This document shows positions 28,111 through 36,061 of a stretch of 64,000 bases of DNA, piece after piece. Source of the stretch: Nocardioides sediminis (lineage in GTDB: Bacteria > Actinomycetota > Actinomycetes > Propionibacteriales > Nocardioidaceae); assembly GCF_003047295.1 (NCBI RefSeq), contig NZ_PZYZ01000009.1, positions 1 through 64,000 on the forward strand, given 5' to 3'. The notes under the pieces were generated by a model. The model had not been told where the DNA came from. It made no database searches and saw only the letters and a program-made list of their open reading frames with translations. Each line of letters begins with the position of its first letter. The first letter of the stretch is position 1. A program made the translations under genes and the position numbers.

Positions 28111-28497
28111 ATGGCCGTGCGAGCGGTGCGAGGGGCGACCCAGCTCGAGGAGGACTCCCGGGAGCACATGCTCGAGCGGGTGGCCGAGATGGTGCTGGAC
28201 GTGATGGCCGCCAACGAGCTGGAGGTCGACGACTTCATCTCGGTCATCTTCACCGCCACCAGCGACCTGGTGAGCGAGTTCCCGGCGTACGCCGCCCGCC
28301 GGCTCGGCTTCGGCGACGTCCCGCTCATCTGCGCCCGCGAGCTCGAGATCGCGGGCTCCATGCCGCGGGTGGTGCGGATGATGGCGCACGTGGAGACCGA
28401 CCTCGCCAAGAGCGAGGTCACGCACGTCTACCTGCACGGCGCGGCCAACCTGCGCCGTGACCTCACCAACGCCCGCGCCGTCCCCGATGAGCGGTGA
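28111..28497 (+). CDS. aroH: chorismate mutase, AroH class
   Basis: The 128-residue protein begins MAVRAVRGATQLEED and contains FISVIFTATSDLVSEFPAYAARRLGF and VYLHGAANLRRDL, the pattern of the trimeric AroH chorismate mutase of Bacillus subtilis type. It turns chorismate into prephenate. The next gene, prephenate dehydrogenase, uses that product and overlaps by 11 bases, so the pair forms a tyrosine-branch operon. The ATG at 28111 has GAGGAAGGG upstream. Confidence 0.93.
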   Translation: MAVRAVRGATQLEEDSREHMLERVAEMVLDVMAANELEVDDFISVIFTATSDLVSEFPAYAARRLGFGDVPLICARELEIAGSMPRVVRMMAHVETDLAKSEVTHVYLHGAANLRRDLTNARAVPDER

Positions 28498-29560
28498 GCT
28501 GACCGGCCCGGTCGAGGTCGTCGGCACCGGGCTGCTCGGCACCTCGATCGCCCTGGCCTGCCGGCGGGCCGGGATCGAGGTGCTCCTCACCGACGTCGCG
28601 CCCGAGCACGTGCGCACCGCGTCGGGCCTGGGGGCCGGACGCGCGCGGCGGCCCGACGACCGTCCCCAGCTGGTCGTGGTCGCCGTGCCGCCCGACCACC
28701 TCGCCGTCGCGATCGTGGCGGCCCTCACCGCGGGTGACGCGGTGGTCACCGACGTCGGGTCCGTCAAGGCGGCCCCGCTGGCCGACGTCGCCCCGCGGGT
28801 CGACACGGCGACGTTGTCGCGGTACGTCGGGTCGCACCCGATGGCGGGCAGCGAGCGGTCCGGTCCGCTCGCGGCCTCCGCGGCCCTCTTCGACGGCCGG
28901 CCGTGGGCGGTGACCCCGCACGCGGGCGCCGACCCGCGTGCCGTGGCCCTCGTCGCCGACCTCGTGCGGGTGTGCGGGGGAGTGGAGGCGCGACTGGCCC
29001 CCGAGGAGCACGACCGCGCCGTCGCCCGCACCTCCCACCTGCCCCACCTGGCGGCCGTGCTGGTCGCCGCCAGGCTCGGCGGCGCCCCGCCCGAGCACCT
29101 TGCACTGTCGGGTCAGGGGGTCCGGGACGTGACCCGCGTCGCCGGCAGCGACCCCGCCCTGTGGCAGCAGATCCTGCGGGCCAACGCCGGCGCCGTCACG
29201 GACCTGCTCGGCGAGGTGCGCGACCAGCTCGACGTGCTCATCGCCGCGGTGCGCGACGGCGACCGCGAGGCGCTCGACGCGATCCTCGGTGCCGGCGTCG
29301 CCGGCACCCGGGCCATCCCCGGCAAGCACGGTGGCCCGGTGCGCCCGATGCGCTCGGTGTTCGTCTCGGTCCCCGACCACCCGGGCGAGCTGGCCCGCCT
29401 GTTCGGCGACGCCGGAAAGATCGGCGTCAACATCGAGGACGTCCACATCGACCACGACCCGGGCCGTCCGGTCGGCCTCACCGAGCTCCTCGTCCTCGAG
29501 GACGAGGCCGAGCACCTCCTGGGTGCTCTGGAATCTCGCGGCTGGACCACCCACCGGTAG
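28487..29560 (+). CDS. tyrA: prephenate dehydrogenase with ACT domain
   Basis: The 357-residue enzyme has an N-terminal Rossmann fold (VEVVGTGLLGTSIALACRR), VTDVGSVKAAPL, the active-site motif GSHPMAGSERSGP and TSHLPHLAAVL. A C-terminal ACT domain (SVFVSVPDHPGELARLFGD, about residues 285-355) suggests feedback control, probably by tyrosine. It converts prephenate to 4-hydroxyphenylpyruvate. The ATG at 28487 lies inside the aroH end. Its TAG stop (29558-29560) is the first half of the next gene's -10 hexamer. Confidence 0.92.
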   Translation: MSGELTGPVEVVGTGLLGTSIALACRRAGIEVLLTDVAPEHVRTASGLGAGRARRPDDRPQLVVVAVPPDHLAVAIVAALTAGDAVVTDVGSVKAAPLADVAPRVDTATLSRYVGSHPMAGSERSGPLAASAALFDGRPWAVTPHAGADPRAVALVADLVRVCGGVEARLAPEEHDRAVARTSHLPHLAAVLVAARLGGAPPEHLALSGQGVRDVTRVAGSDPALWQQILRANAGAVTDLLGEVRDQLDVLIAAVRDGDREALDAILGAGVAGTRAIPGKHGGPVRPMRSVFVSVPDHPGELARLFGDAGKIGVNIEDVHIDHDPGRPVGLTELLVLEDEAEHLLGALESRGWTTHR

Positions 29561-29563
29561 TCT
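29558..29563 (+). promoter_or_regulatory. -10 element overlapping the tyrA stop, leaderless promoter of cmk
   Basis: TAGTCT begins with the tyrA stop codon and ends 8 bases before the cmk GTG at 29572. No Shine-Dalgarno is present. Confidence 0.5.
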
Positions 29564-29571
29564 CAGCGCTC

Positions 29572-30261
29572 GTGAGCCACCTGCCTTCGAGTCCGCTGGT
29601 CGTCGCCATCGACGGACCGTCCGGCTCCGGCAAGTCCAGCACCTCCCGTGGCGTCGCCGCCCGGCTCGGGCTGGCCTACCTGGACACCGGCGCCATGTTC
29701 CGCGCGATCACCTGGTGGATGCTCCGCGAGGGCGTCGACGTGCACGACCCGGCGGCCGTCGCCGCGCGGGTGCACGAGCCGGTGATCCGGTCGGGCACCG
29801 ACCCCCTGGGTCCCACTATCACGGTCGACGACGTGGACGTCGCGGTGGGCATCCGCTCGGACGAGGTCAACGCCGCGGTCAGCCCCGTCAGCGCCGTCCC
29901 CGAGGTGCGCGCCCGCCTCCTCGACCTCCAGCGTCGGATCATCGCGGACGCAGGCTCGCACGGAGGCATCGTGGTCGAGGGCCGCGACATCGGGTCGGTC
30001 GTCGCGCCCGACGCACCCGTCAAGGTCTACCTGTCCGCCGACCCCGAGGCCCGGGCCGCCCGTCGGGCTGCCGAGGCCGGCGGCGACGTCACCGCCACCC
30101 AGCAGTCGCTGCTCGCCCGCGACCGCATCGACTCCGGCCGTGCCACCGCGCCGCTGGTGATGGCGGACGGCGCCGCCCACATCGACACCACGCCGTACAC
30201 CCTGGACGAGGTCGTCTCGCAGGTCGTGGCGCTGGTGGAGGCGGTCGAGGCGGACGCGTGA
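29572..30261 (+). CDS. cmk: cytidylate kinase
   Basis: The 229-residue kinase has the P-loop AIDGPSGSGKSSTSRGVAA, YLDTGAMFRAITW, VVEGRDIGSVVAPDA and the lid region RAARRAAEAGG, as in bacterial Cmk (CMP/dCMP to the diphosphates). The GTG start is supported by the upstream -10 TAGTCT; the reading frame is open far upstream inside tyrA as a shadow. It overlaps the plsC-like gene by 4 bases, and cmk-plsC-der order is conserved in actinobacteria. Confidence 0.94.
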   Translation: MSHLPSSPLVVAIDGPSGSGKSSTSRGVAARLGLAYLDTGAMFRAITWWMLREGVDVHDPAAVAARVHEPVIRSGTDPLGPTITVDDVDVAVGIRSDEVNAAVSPVSAVPEVRARLLDLQRRIIADAGSHGGIVVEGRDIGSVVAPDAPVKVYLSADPEARAARRAAEAGGDVTATQQSLLARDRIDSGRATAPLVMADGAAHIDTTPYTLDEVVSQVVALVEAVEADA

Positions 30262-31004
30262 CCGCCCTTCCCCCACCCAGCGAGGAGCATCCCCGCCGGG
30301 CCATGCTCCACGGACTCCGCCCGGTGTTCCGCGCCGGCGTCGGCCTCTGGTGGGACCTGCACGTGCACGGCGCGGACCGCGCGCCGGCCGACGGGCCGGT
30401 CGTCTTCGCCTCCAACCACATCGGCTGGCTCGACGGGCCGCTCCTGGCCATCTGCGCGCCGCGGCCGGTGCACGCGCTGACCAAGACCGAGATGTTCGCC
30501 GGCCGGATGGGCGCCTTCCTGCGTGGCGCCGGGCAGATCCCGCTCGACCGCTTCGGCGCCGACCCGAGCGCCCTGAAGTCCTGCGTGCGGGTGCTCGGCG
30601 ACGGGGGAGCGGTCGGCATCTTCCCCGAGGGCACCCGCGGGCCCGGGACCCATGACGTCTTCCACCACGGCGCGACGTACCTCGCGATGGTCTCCGGCGC
30701 CCCCGTCGTGCCCGTGACCATGATCGGCACCCGTGTGCCCGGCGGCGGCACCAGCTCGCTGCCACCACGGGGCAGCCGCATCGACGTCGTCGTCGGTGAG
30801 GCGTGGCGAACCACACAGACCCCGTGGCCCCGCACGCGGGAACACACCCTGGCGACGTCCGCGTTGCTCTGGCAGCACCTGCGCGACGAGCTGTCGCGCG
30901 CGCTCTCCCTCACCGGGCGAGCCCTCCCCGGCCCCCTGCCGGCCGGAGACGTCGAGGACGACCCCGACACCGGGTTCGTCGAGCAGCACCGAGGAGCATC
31001 ATGA
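30258..31004 (+). CDS. PlsC-type 1-acyl-glycerol-phosphate acyltransferase
   Basis: The 248-residue protein has the acyltransferase motifs FASNHIGWLDGPLL (HxxxxD) and GIFPEGTRG, with PVVPVTMIGT near the C-terminal part. It probably adds an acyl chain to lysophosphatidic acid at the inner membrane surface. No clear membrane helix is present, so association would be peripheral. It begins with GTG overlapping cmk and ends overlapping der (ATGA). The C-terminal 40 residues are variable. Confidence 0.85.
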   Translation: MTALPPPSEEHPRRAMLHGLRPVFRAGVGLWWDLHVHGADRAPADGPVVFASNHIGWLDGPLLAICAPRPVHALTKTEMFAGRMGAFLRGAGQIPLDRFGADPSALKSCVRVLGDGGAVGIFPEGTRGPGTHDVFHHGATYLAMVSGAPVVPVTMIGTRVPGGGTSSLPPRGSRIDVVVGEAWRTTQTPWPRTREHTLATSALLWQHLRDELSRALSLTGRALPGPLPAGDVEDDPDTGFVEQHRGAS

Positions 31005-32362
31005 CCGAGTACGACGACGCCAGCGTCCCCGACGAGCAGGTGACCGGCCCGACGCCGGTCCTGGCCGTGGTGGGGCGTCCCAACGTCGGCAAGTCGACGC
31101 TGGTCAACCGCATCATCGGCCGCCGCGAGGCCGTCGTGGAGGACCGTCCGGGCGTGACCCGCGACCGCGTCTCCTACGACGCCACGTGGAACGGCCGCGC
31201 CTTCACCGTGGTCGACACGGGTGGGTGGGACCCCGACGCCCGGGGCCTGGCCGAGCGCATCGCTGCCCAGGCGGAGGTGGCCGTCTCGCTGGCCGACGCG
31301 GTGCTCTTCGTCGTCGACGCCACGGTCGGCATCACCGACGCCGACGAGGCCGTGGTCAGGATCCTGCGCAAGAGCGGCAAGCCCGTGGTGCTGGCCGCCA
31401 ACAAGACCGACGACCAGCGCACCGAGGCGGAGGCCTACGGCCTGTGGAACCTCGGGCTGGGCGAGCCCTACCCGGTCTCCGCGCTCCACGGCCGCGGCTC
31501 GGGCGACATGCTCGACGCGATCCTCGAGGCGCTGCCGGAGTCCCCGGAGGAGTCCTTCGGGGAGGTCGGCGGGCCGCGGCGCATCGCCATCGTGGGCAAG
31601 CCCAACGTCGGCAAGTCGTCGCTGCTCAACAAGCTGGCCGGCGAGGACCGCGTGGTCGTCGACAACGTCGCCGGCACCACCGTCGACCCCGTCGACGAGC
31701 TGATCGAGCTCGGCGGGCGCACCTGGCGGTTCATCGACACCGCGGGCATCCGCAAGCGCGTCAAGGAGGCCTCGGGCCACGAGTACTACGCGTCCCTGCG
31801 CACCTCGACCGCCATCGACCGGGCCGAGGTCGCGGTGCTGGTGCTCGACGCCGAGCAGACGATCTCCGAGCAGGACATGCGCATCATCCAGACCGTCCGC
31901 GACGCCGGCCGGGCGATGATCATCGCCTTCAACAAGTGGGACCTGGTCGACGAGGAGCGCCGCTACTACCTCGAGCGCGAGATCGAGCGCGACCTCGTGC
32001 AGGTGCAGTGGGCGCCGCGGATCAACATCACCGCCCGCACCGGCTGGCACGTCGACCGCCTCGTCCCGGCGCTGGACAAGGCGCTCGAGGGGTGGGAGAC
32101 GCGGGTGCCCACCGGTGCCCTCAACACCTTCCTCGGGCGGCTCGTGGGCGAGCACCCGCACCCGGTGCGCAGCGGCAAGCAGCCCAAGATCCTCTTCGCC
32201 ACCCAGCCGTCGATCGCGCCGCCGACCTTCATCCTGTTCACGAGCGGCAAGCTGGACGCGTCCTACGAGCGGTTCGTCGAGCGCCGGCTGCGCGAGCAGT
32301 TCGGGTTCGTGGGCACGCCGATCGTGATCCAGCAGCGGCCGCGGGAGAAGCGGAAGCGCTGA
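31001..32362 (+). CDS. der: ribosome-assembly GTPase Der (EngA)
   Basis: The 453-residue protein has two tandem GTPase domains, with P-loops VGRPNVGKSTLVN (near residue 24) and VGKPNVGKSSLLN (near 200), switch motifs DTGGW and DTAGI, and NKxD motifs ANKTD and FNKWD. A KH-like C-terminal domain follows. Der is needed for 50S subunit assembly. GAGGAG lies 5 bases before the ATG at 31001, and the frame upstream is a shadow over plsC. It ends the conserved block. Confidence 0.96.
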   Translation: MTEYDDASVPDEQVTGPTPVLAVVGRPNVGKSTLVNRIIGRREAVVEDRPGVTRDRVSYDATWNGRAFTVVDTGGWDPDARGLAERIAAQAEVAVSLADAVLFVVDATVGITDADEAVVRILRKSGKPVVLAANKTDDQRTEAEAYGLWNLGLGEPYPVSALHGRGSGDMLDAILEALPESPEESFGEVGGPRRIAIVGKPNVGKSSLLNKLAGEDRVVVDNVAGTTVDPVDELIELGGRTWRFIDTAGIRKRVKEASGHEYYASLRTSTAIDRAEVAVLVLDAEQTISEQDMRIIQTVRDAGRAMIIAFNKWDLVDEERRYYLEREIERDLVQVQWAPRINITARTGWHVDRLVPALDKALEGWETRVPTGALNTFLGRLVGEHPHPVRSGKQPKILFATQPSIAPPTFILFTSGKLDASYERFVERRLREQFGFVGTPIVIQQRPREKRKR

Positions 32363-32386
32363 GCCGTCGGGCGGGAGCGGAGATCA

Positions 32387-33112
32387 TCACGGGGTCATCC
32401 CCGCCGACGACAGCCATGCCGCCGGGTCGGTGGCGCCGCCACCGGCCGGGTGGACCTCGAGGTGGAGGTGCGGGCCGGTGCTGTTGCCGGTCGAACCGAC
32501 GAGCCCGACGACCTCGCCGATCTCCACGGCCTCGCCGGGGGACACGAGCGACACCAGCTGGTGGCAGTACCAGACGTCGGTGCCGTCCTCGAGGGTCAGG
32601 ATCGTGCGCAGGCCGTAAGGTCCGGCGTCCGCGACCTCCGACACGGTCGCGTCCGCGACGGCGACCAGGTCGGTGCCCGAGGGCGCGCTGAAGTCGAGGC
32701 CCGTGTGGGTGCTCTCCCACAACGGGCCGGCCAGGCCGAACCCGGCCGAGAGGCGGTAGCCCCGCAGCGGCAGGATCGTCTCGAGAGCCGTCAGGTCGCC
32801 GGTGTAGCCCAGCGCCCGCAGCCGGTCCGAGCGGACCTGCTCGATGCGGGCGTGCCGCTCGGCGACGGCGAACATCGCCGACAGCGCGCGCTCGCGGCGC
32901 TCCACGCTCCGCTCGACGCGTCGCTCCGCGGCGGTCAGCCGTGAGGTCCGACCGGACTGCTCCTGGGCGGACGTCGTGGTGCTCGCCAGCTCGGTCGCGC
33001 TCTCGGGAACAGCATGGGCCGGAGCAGCCGTCAGCGGTCCGAGGACGGACAGCAGCACCCCGACGAGCAGGCTTGCACCTGCTGCGGGGCGCGCGACAGC
33101 GACGTACGACAT
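32387..33112 (-). CDS. secreted M23 family metallopeptidase
   Basis: The 241-residue protein begins with a signal peptide (residues 1 to about 34, cleavage near APAHA). A coiled-coil stretch follows (about 48-95, RRVERSVERRERAL), then an M23/LytM domain. The zinc ligands are visible in HTGLDFSAPSGT (His and Asp) and HLHLEVHP (His). It likely cuts peptidoglycan cross-bridges outside the cell. Only 24 bases separate it from the convergent der gene. Confidence 0.9.
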   Translation of the reverse strand: MSYVAVARPAAGASLLVGVLLSVLGPLTAAPAHAVPESATELASTTTSAQEQSGRTSRLTAAERRVERSVERRERALSAMFAVAERHARIEQVRSDRLRALGYTGDLTALETILPLRGYRLSAGFGLAGPLWESTHTGLDFSAPSGTDLVAVADATVSEVADAGPYGLRTILTLEDGTDVWYCHQLVSLVSPGEAVEIGEVVGLVGSTGNSTGPHLHLEVHPAGGGATDPAAWLSSAGMTP

Positions 33113-33227
33113 GAGAGATCCCCCCGGACCCTGGACGAGCGTCCATGGTGCGCGGGAGGGGCCCTGCCCCTCAGGGAAACGGGCAGATCAGGAGCCGCTG
33201 GTCTGGACCTCGGCGGCCCCCGGTCGT

Positions 33228-33443
33228 CTACTCGGAGGGCTCGGGGACGTCCACGTCGACGTCCTCGCAGTCGACCTCGGGGTTGACGCCCATGTAGTTG
33301 AGGGGACCGGCCACGATGGTGAGCGCGATGCTGCCCGCCTCCGCGCAGTTGGTCTCGGTGTCGGCGAAGTAGTCGCGCTGGTAGGCGGCGAGCGCCCCGA
33401 TGACGAGCCACACGACGACGAGCAGCGACAGGATCCTGGACAT
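33228..33443 (-). CDS. small single-pass membrane protein of unknown function
   Basis: The 71-residue product has one N-terminal membrane helix (ILSLLVVVWLVIGALAAY), then a short loop with two cysteines and the segment GSIALTIVAGPLNYMGVNP, and an acidic tail. This pattern resembles small conserved actinobacterial proteins of unknown role. It stands alone between the peptidase and the universal stress protein, and the TAG stop lies in a gap of about 115 bases. I do not assign a function. Confidence 0.65.
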   Translation of the reverse strand: MSRILSLLVVVWLVIGALAAYQRDYFADTETNCAEAGSIALTIVAGPLNYMGVNPEVDCEDVDVDVPEPSE

Positions 33444-33524
33444 CCCCGGAACCTAGGGGGCGGCGGTCCCCACTGTCCAGACCCTCCGGGGTGGGGAGGG
33501 ACGTGCCCTACGCCCGAACCGGGC

Positions 33525-33538
33525 GGGACCATCGGCCC
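33525..33538. promoter_or_regulatory. DevR/DosR-like box upstream of the universal stress protein
   Basis: GGGACCATCGGCCC has the spacing and near-palindromic arms of the DosR core (GGGAC, four bases, GTCCC), with one mismatch. It lies about 35 bases before the start codon. A second related stretch, GGGACGTGCCC, is at 33498-33508. No regulator gene is in the window; it is a pattern match only. Confidence 0.35.
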
Positions 33539-33573
33539 TGCACCGGTCGCACGTCGGGGCTGACAGTGGGGGC

Positions 33574-34401
33574 ATGAGCGACCGAACCATCCTGGTGGCG
33601 TACGACGCCTCGCCCGACGCCGAGCGAGCCCTGCGGTGGGCGGTGGACGAGGCCGTCCGCGACGACATGCGACTGGTGGTGGCGACGATCGACGACGCGT
33701 CGACGTCGCTGTGGGGCGGCGACATCTGGCTGCGCGACCCCGAGCAGGTGACGCACGCGGAGAGGCTCCTCGGCGAGCTCGGCGTGGAGGCGACCATCGA
33801 GCGTCGCTCGGGCAACGTCACGGGCACCCTGCTCGAGCTCGCCGAGTCGGCCTCCATGGTCGTGGTCGGCAGCCGGGGCCACAGTGGGGTCGCCGAGGCG
33901 GCGATCGGATCGGTGAGCCAGCACGTGGCGCGCCACGCGCCCTGCACGGTGGTCGTGGTGCGGGCTCCGAAGAGGCGCGACGCCGGCCGGATCGTCGTGG
34001 GGCTCGACGGCTCGCCGACGAGCGCGGCCGCGCTCGATTTCGCCTGCCTGCGGGCGGAGCGGACCGGTGAGCTGGTGGTCGGGGTGCACGGCTGGCGGGT
34101 GCACACTCCCTCGACCGACGTGTGGCGCGGCGAGGCGCGCGAGATCAGCACCGCGGTCGAGGACAAGGAGGTGCTGGTCGCCGAGAGCGTCGCCGGCGTG
34201 CGCGAGGCGCACCCCGACGTGGTCCTGGTGACCGAGGCGATCCCGGTGCCCCCGGGTGACGTCCTGGTCGACGCCTCCGCCGGTGCCTCGCTCGTCGTGG
34301 TCGGCTCGCGAGGACGCGGCTTCTTCACGGGCATGCTGCTGGGCTCGGTGAGCCAGGACGTGCTGCGCCGCGCGCAGTGTCCGGTCGCCGTCGTGCGGTG
34401 A
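33574..34401 (+). CDS. universal stress protein with two UspA domains
   Basis: The 275-residue protein is a tandem UspA. Domain 1 starts TILVAYDASPDAERALRWAV and ends in GSRGHSGVAEAAIGSVSQHV; domain 2 starts RIVVGLDGSPTSAAALDFA and ends in GSRGRGFFTGMLLGSVSQDV. Both carry the GxxG-x9-GS ATP-binding pattern. Double-domain Usps in actinobacteria (for example Rv2623) often belong to the hypoxia/dormancy regulon. It opens the stress island and has a candidate DevR-like box upstream. Confidence 0.93.
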   Translation: MSDRTILVAYDASPDAERALRWAVDEAVRDDMRLVVATIDDASTSLWGGDIWLRDPEQVTHAERLLGELGVEATIERRSGNVTGTLLELAESASMVVVGSRGHSGVAEAAIGSVSQHVARHAPCTVVVVRAPKRRDAGRIVVGLDGSPTSAAALDFACLRAERTGELVVGVHGWRVHTPSTDVWRGEAREISTAVEDKEVLVAESVAGVREAHPDVVLVTEAIPVPPGDVLVDASAGASLVVVGSRGRGFFTGMLLGSVSQDVLRRAQCPVAVVR

Positions 34402-34423
34402 CGCCGTTGCGGTCGCTCGAGTC

Positions 34424-34663
34424 CTAGTCGAGCTGCACCGGCGAGCCCGGTCCCCAGGGGATCTCCAGGAGGTACCACCCGGTGAAGAGGAGCGTCCAGG
34501 ACACGAGCACGACCGCGGTGTAGGGGATCATCATCGAGATGACGGTCCCCATCCCGGCCGAGGCGCGGTAGCGCTGGCAGACCAGGATGATGAGGGGCAG
34601 GTAGACCATCAGCGGCGTGATGACGTTGACCGGCCCGTCACCCACGCGGTACGCCGCGAGATG
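34424..34663 (-). pseudogene. C-terminal remnant of an AbgT-family transporter
   Basis: The frame reads LAAYRVGDGPVNVITPLMVY, then QRYRASAGMGTVISMMIPYT, WTLLFTGWYLLEIP, which matches only the last 80 or so residues of AbgT (p-aminobenzoyl-glutamate family) transporters, proteins normally near 500 residues. No upstream part of AbgT exists here. The remnant abuts a truncated glutaminase in another frame, so one deletion probably removed about 2 kb between them. It is unlikely to make a functional transporter. Confidence 0.75.
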
Positions 34664-34838
34664 AGACGACGCCGATCCCGAGCAGCCCCGGGTCGGCGGT
34701 GGCCAGGGCGGGGCAGACCGCGGAGAGGGAGCCGCCGCGAACCTCGCGGAAGCGCTCGTGGGCCTCCTCGACCCGCGCCCTGACCGTGGGCGTGGCGGGC
34801 AGCCGGCCGGCCGACACGAACCTCTCGCTGTACGTCAT
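34638..34838 (-). pseudogene. N-terminal remnant of a glutaminase
   Basis: The 66-codon ORF begins MTYSERFVSAGRLP and reads VRARVEEAHERFREVRGG, then PALATADPGLLGIGVV, which resembles the first 55 residues of glutaminase GlsA (normally about 300 residues). The catalytic Ser-Lys part is missing. Homology stops near 34665, where the AbgT-like frame begins. The two remnants share a likely deletion junction. Confidence 0.6.
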
Positions 34839-34928
34839 GCGCCGGCTCCGTCGGTCATGGGCGGAGAGTCACCGAGGGGGCCCGCGACGGGCACCCCTGA
34901 AACGGGTGAGCGAGCCGACGCGATCCCC

Positions 34929-35246
34929 TCAGACGAGCCGCAGATGTCCGGGGCGGAGATACCGGAGGACGAGCGTGAGCGCGTGCGGTGCGTGCTCGAC
35001 CGACACCGCGACGCCTTCCCGGTCGGCGCGGACTGCGAAGTCGACCAGTGCCCGGACGCAGCCCAGGTCGATGAACGTGAGCCCGGAGGCGTCGATGCGG
35101 ACATCGGTGACCACGTGGAGGTCGATCGCCTCGAGGGCTGTCTCCAGGTTCTCCAGGACGGCGAGGTCGGCCTCACCCTCGAGGTGGAGGCGGTACTGCC
35201 GGCCGGAGACGGCGGCACGATGCTGGAGCACGGTGGTGGATGACAT
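34929..35246 (-). CDS. STAS-domain protein (anti-sigma factor antagonist-like)
   Basis: The 105-residue protein is a single STAS domain: YRLHLEGEADLAVLENLETAL, VRIDASGLTFIDLGCVRALV and a short C-terminal helix. The Ser in DASGLTFID lies where RsbV/SpoIIAA proteins are phosphorylated. It would bind an RsbW-type kinase. Such a kinase-like gene lies divergently 259 bases away, so the two may form a partner-switching pair. No sigma factor gene is nearby. The ATG at 35246 is chosen because the domain starts right there. Confidence 0.82.
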   Translation of the reverse strand: MSSTTVLQHRAAVSGRQYRLHLEGEADLAVLENLETALEAIDLHVVTDVRIDASGLTFIDLGCVRALVDFAVRADREGVAVSVEHAPHALTLVLRYLRPGHLRLV

Positions 35247-35505
35247 GTGAACCCGGTCTCGGGAGCAGAGGACCCGGTCTGCTCCGTTCGTCGTTCGCCG
35301 GGAACGACAACACCTCGACTGGCACCGTACGGAAAGCTCTCGGTCCCTCCACGGTACGCCGCGGTACCCCGGTGCGCCAGACCCGTGGCAGTGCCGGCCG
35401 TCGCGGTCCGACGAGGCCCTATGTCGCGAGGACGATGACTGGCACAATCGAGTGGGGGGACTCCCGAGGTTCCCCCGGCCAGCGGAGTTCGGGGTTGGTG
35501 CACGG

Positions 35506-35886
35506 GTGGAGTGGCAGGACGAACAGACGTGGGTGTTGCCGCGGGAGACCGCGTCCGCGGGCCTGGCGCGACGGCACGTCGAGGCGACCTGTCCCGACCT
35601 GTCGCCCGAGCAGCTGGACACCGCCCGCCTCCTGGTCACCGAGCTGGTCTCCAACGCCCTGCGTCACGGCGAGGGATCGGTGGTGCTCGTCGTCTCCCGC
35701 GCGGACGACGTCGTCCGCATCGGCGTCGAGGACGACGGACCGAGCATGCCCGCGGTCACGCACCATCCCGTCCTCGCCCAGCAGGGCCGGGGACTCCAGC
35801 TCGTGGCGGGCCTGGCCGGCACGTGGGGCGTGGTCCGGAGGGTCGACGGCCAGCCCGGCAAGCAGGTCTGGTTCGACCTGGGCTGA
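35506..35886 (+). CDS. RsbW-like ATP-binding anti-sigma factor kinase
   Basis: The 126-residue protein is a GHKL/HATPase_c_2 domain: N box LLVTELVSNALRHG, G1 box GVEDDGPSMP and G2 box GRGLQLVAGLAGTWGV. Such proteins bind ATP and either phosphorylate STAS antagonists or bind sigma factors; many also act as orphan regulators in actinobacteria. The start GTG 35506 is uncertain; GTG 35452 is in frame. The STAS gene is divergent. The gap 35247-35505 holds no gene I can support. Confidence 0.8.
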   Translation: MEWQDEQTWVLPRETASAGLARRHVEATCPDLSPEQLDTARLLVTELVSNALRHGEGSVVLVVSRADDVVRIGVEDDGPSMPAVTHHPVLAQQGRGLQLVAGLAGTWGVVRRVDGQPGKQVWFDLG

Positions 35887-35970
35887 TCGTCCAGCGGATC
35901 GGACGACGTCCCGCGTGGGGAGCGGGTGGCCGAGCCCGCGCGGTGACGGGTCGCTGGGCCTCCCGGCACC

Positions 35971-35984
35971 GGGGCGAAGTGCCC
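35971..35984. promoter_or_regulatory. DevR-like box upstream of the M50 protease gene
   Basis: GGGGCGAAGTGCCC has the G-rich and C-rich arms and four-base spacer of a DosR-type box with mismatches. It lies about 80 bases before the GTG at 36062. The evidence is weak. Confidence 0.25.
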
Positions 35985-36061
35985 TAGCGAGCCGCGGAGC
36001 AGGGCTGGATGCTGGGCGACGGGACGTCAGGTGACGCCACCTGCAAGGAGGAGGGTCAGGG

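Noticed and set aside
34839..34928. Short ORF starting at the ATG at 34858 (minus strand) as a leader gene of the glutaminase remnant.
   Set aside because: It is only seven codons and lies out of frame; nothing else supports it.
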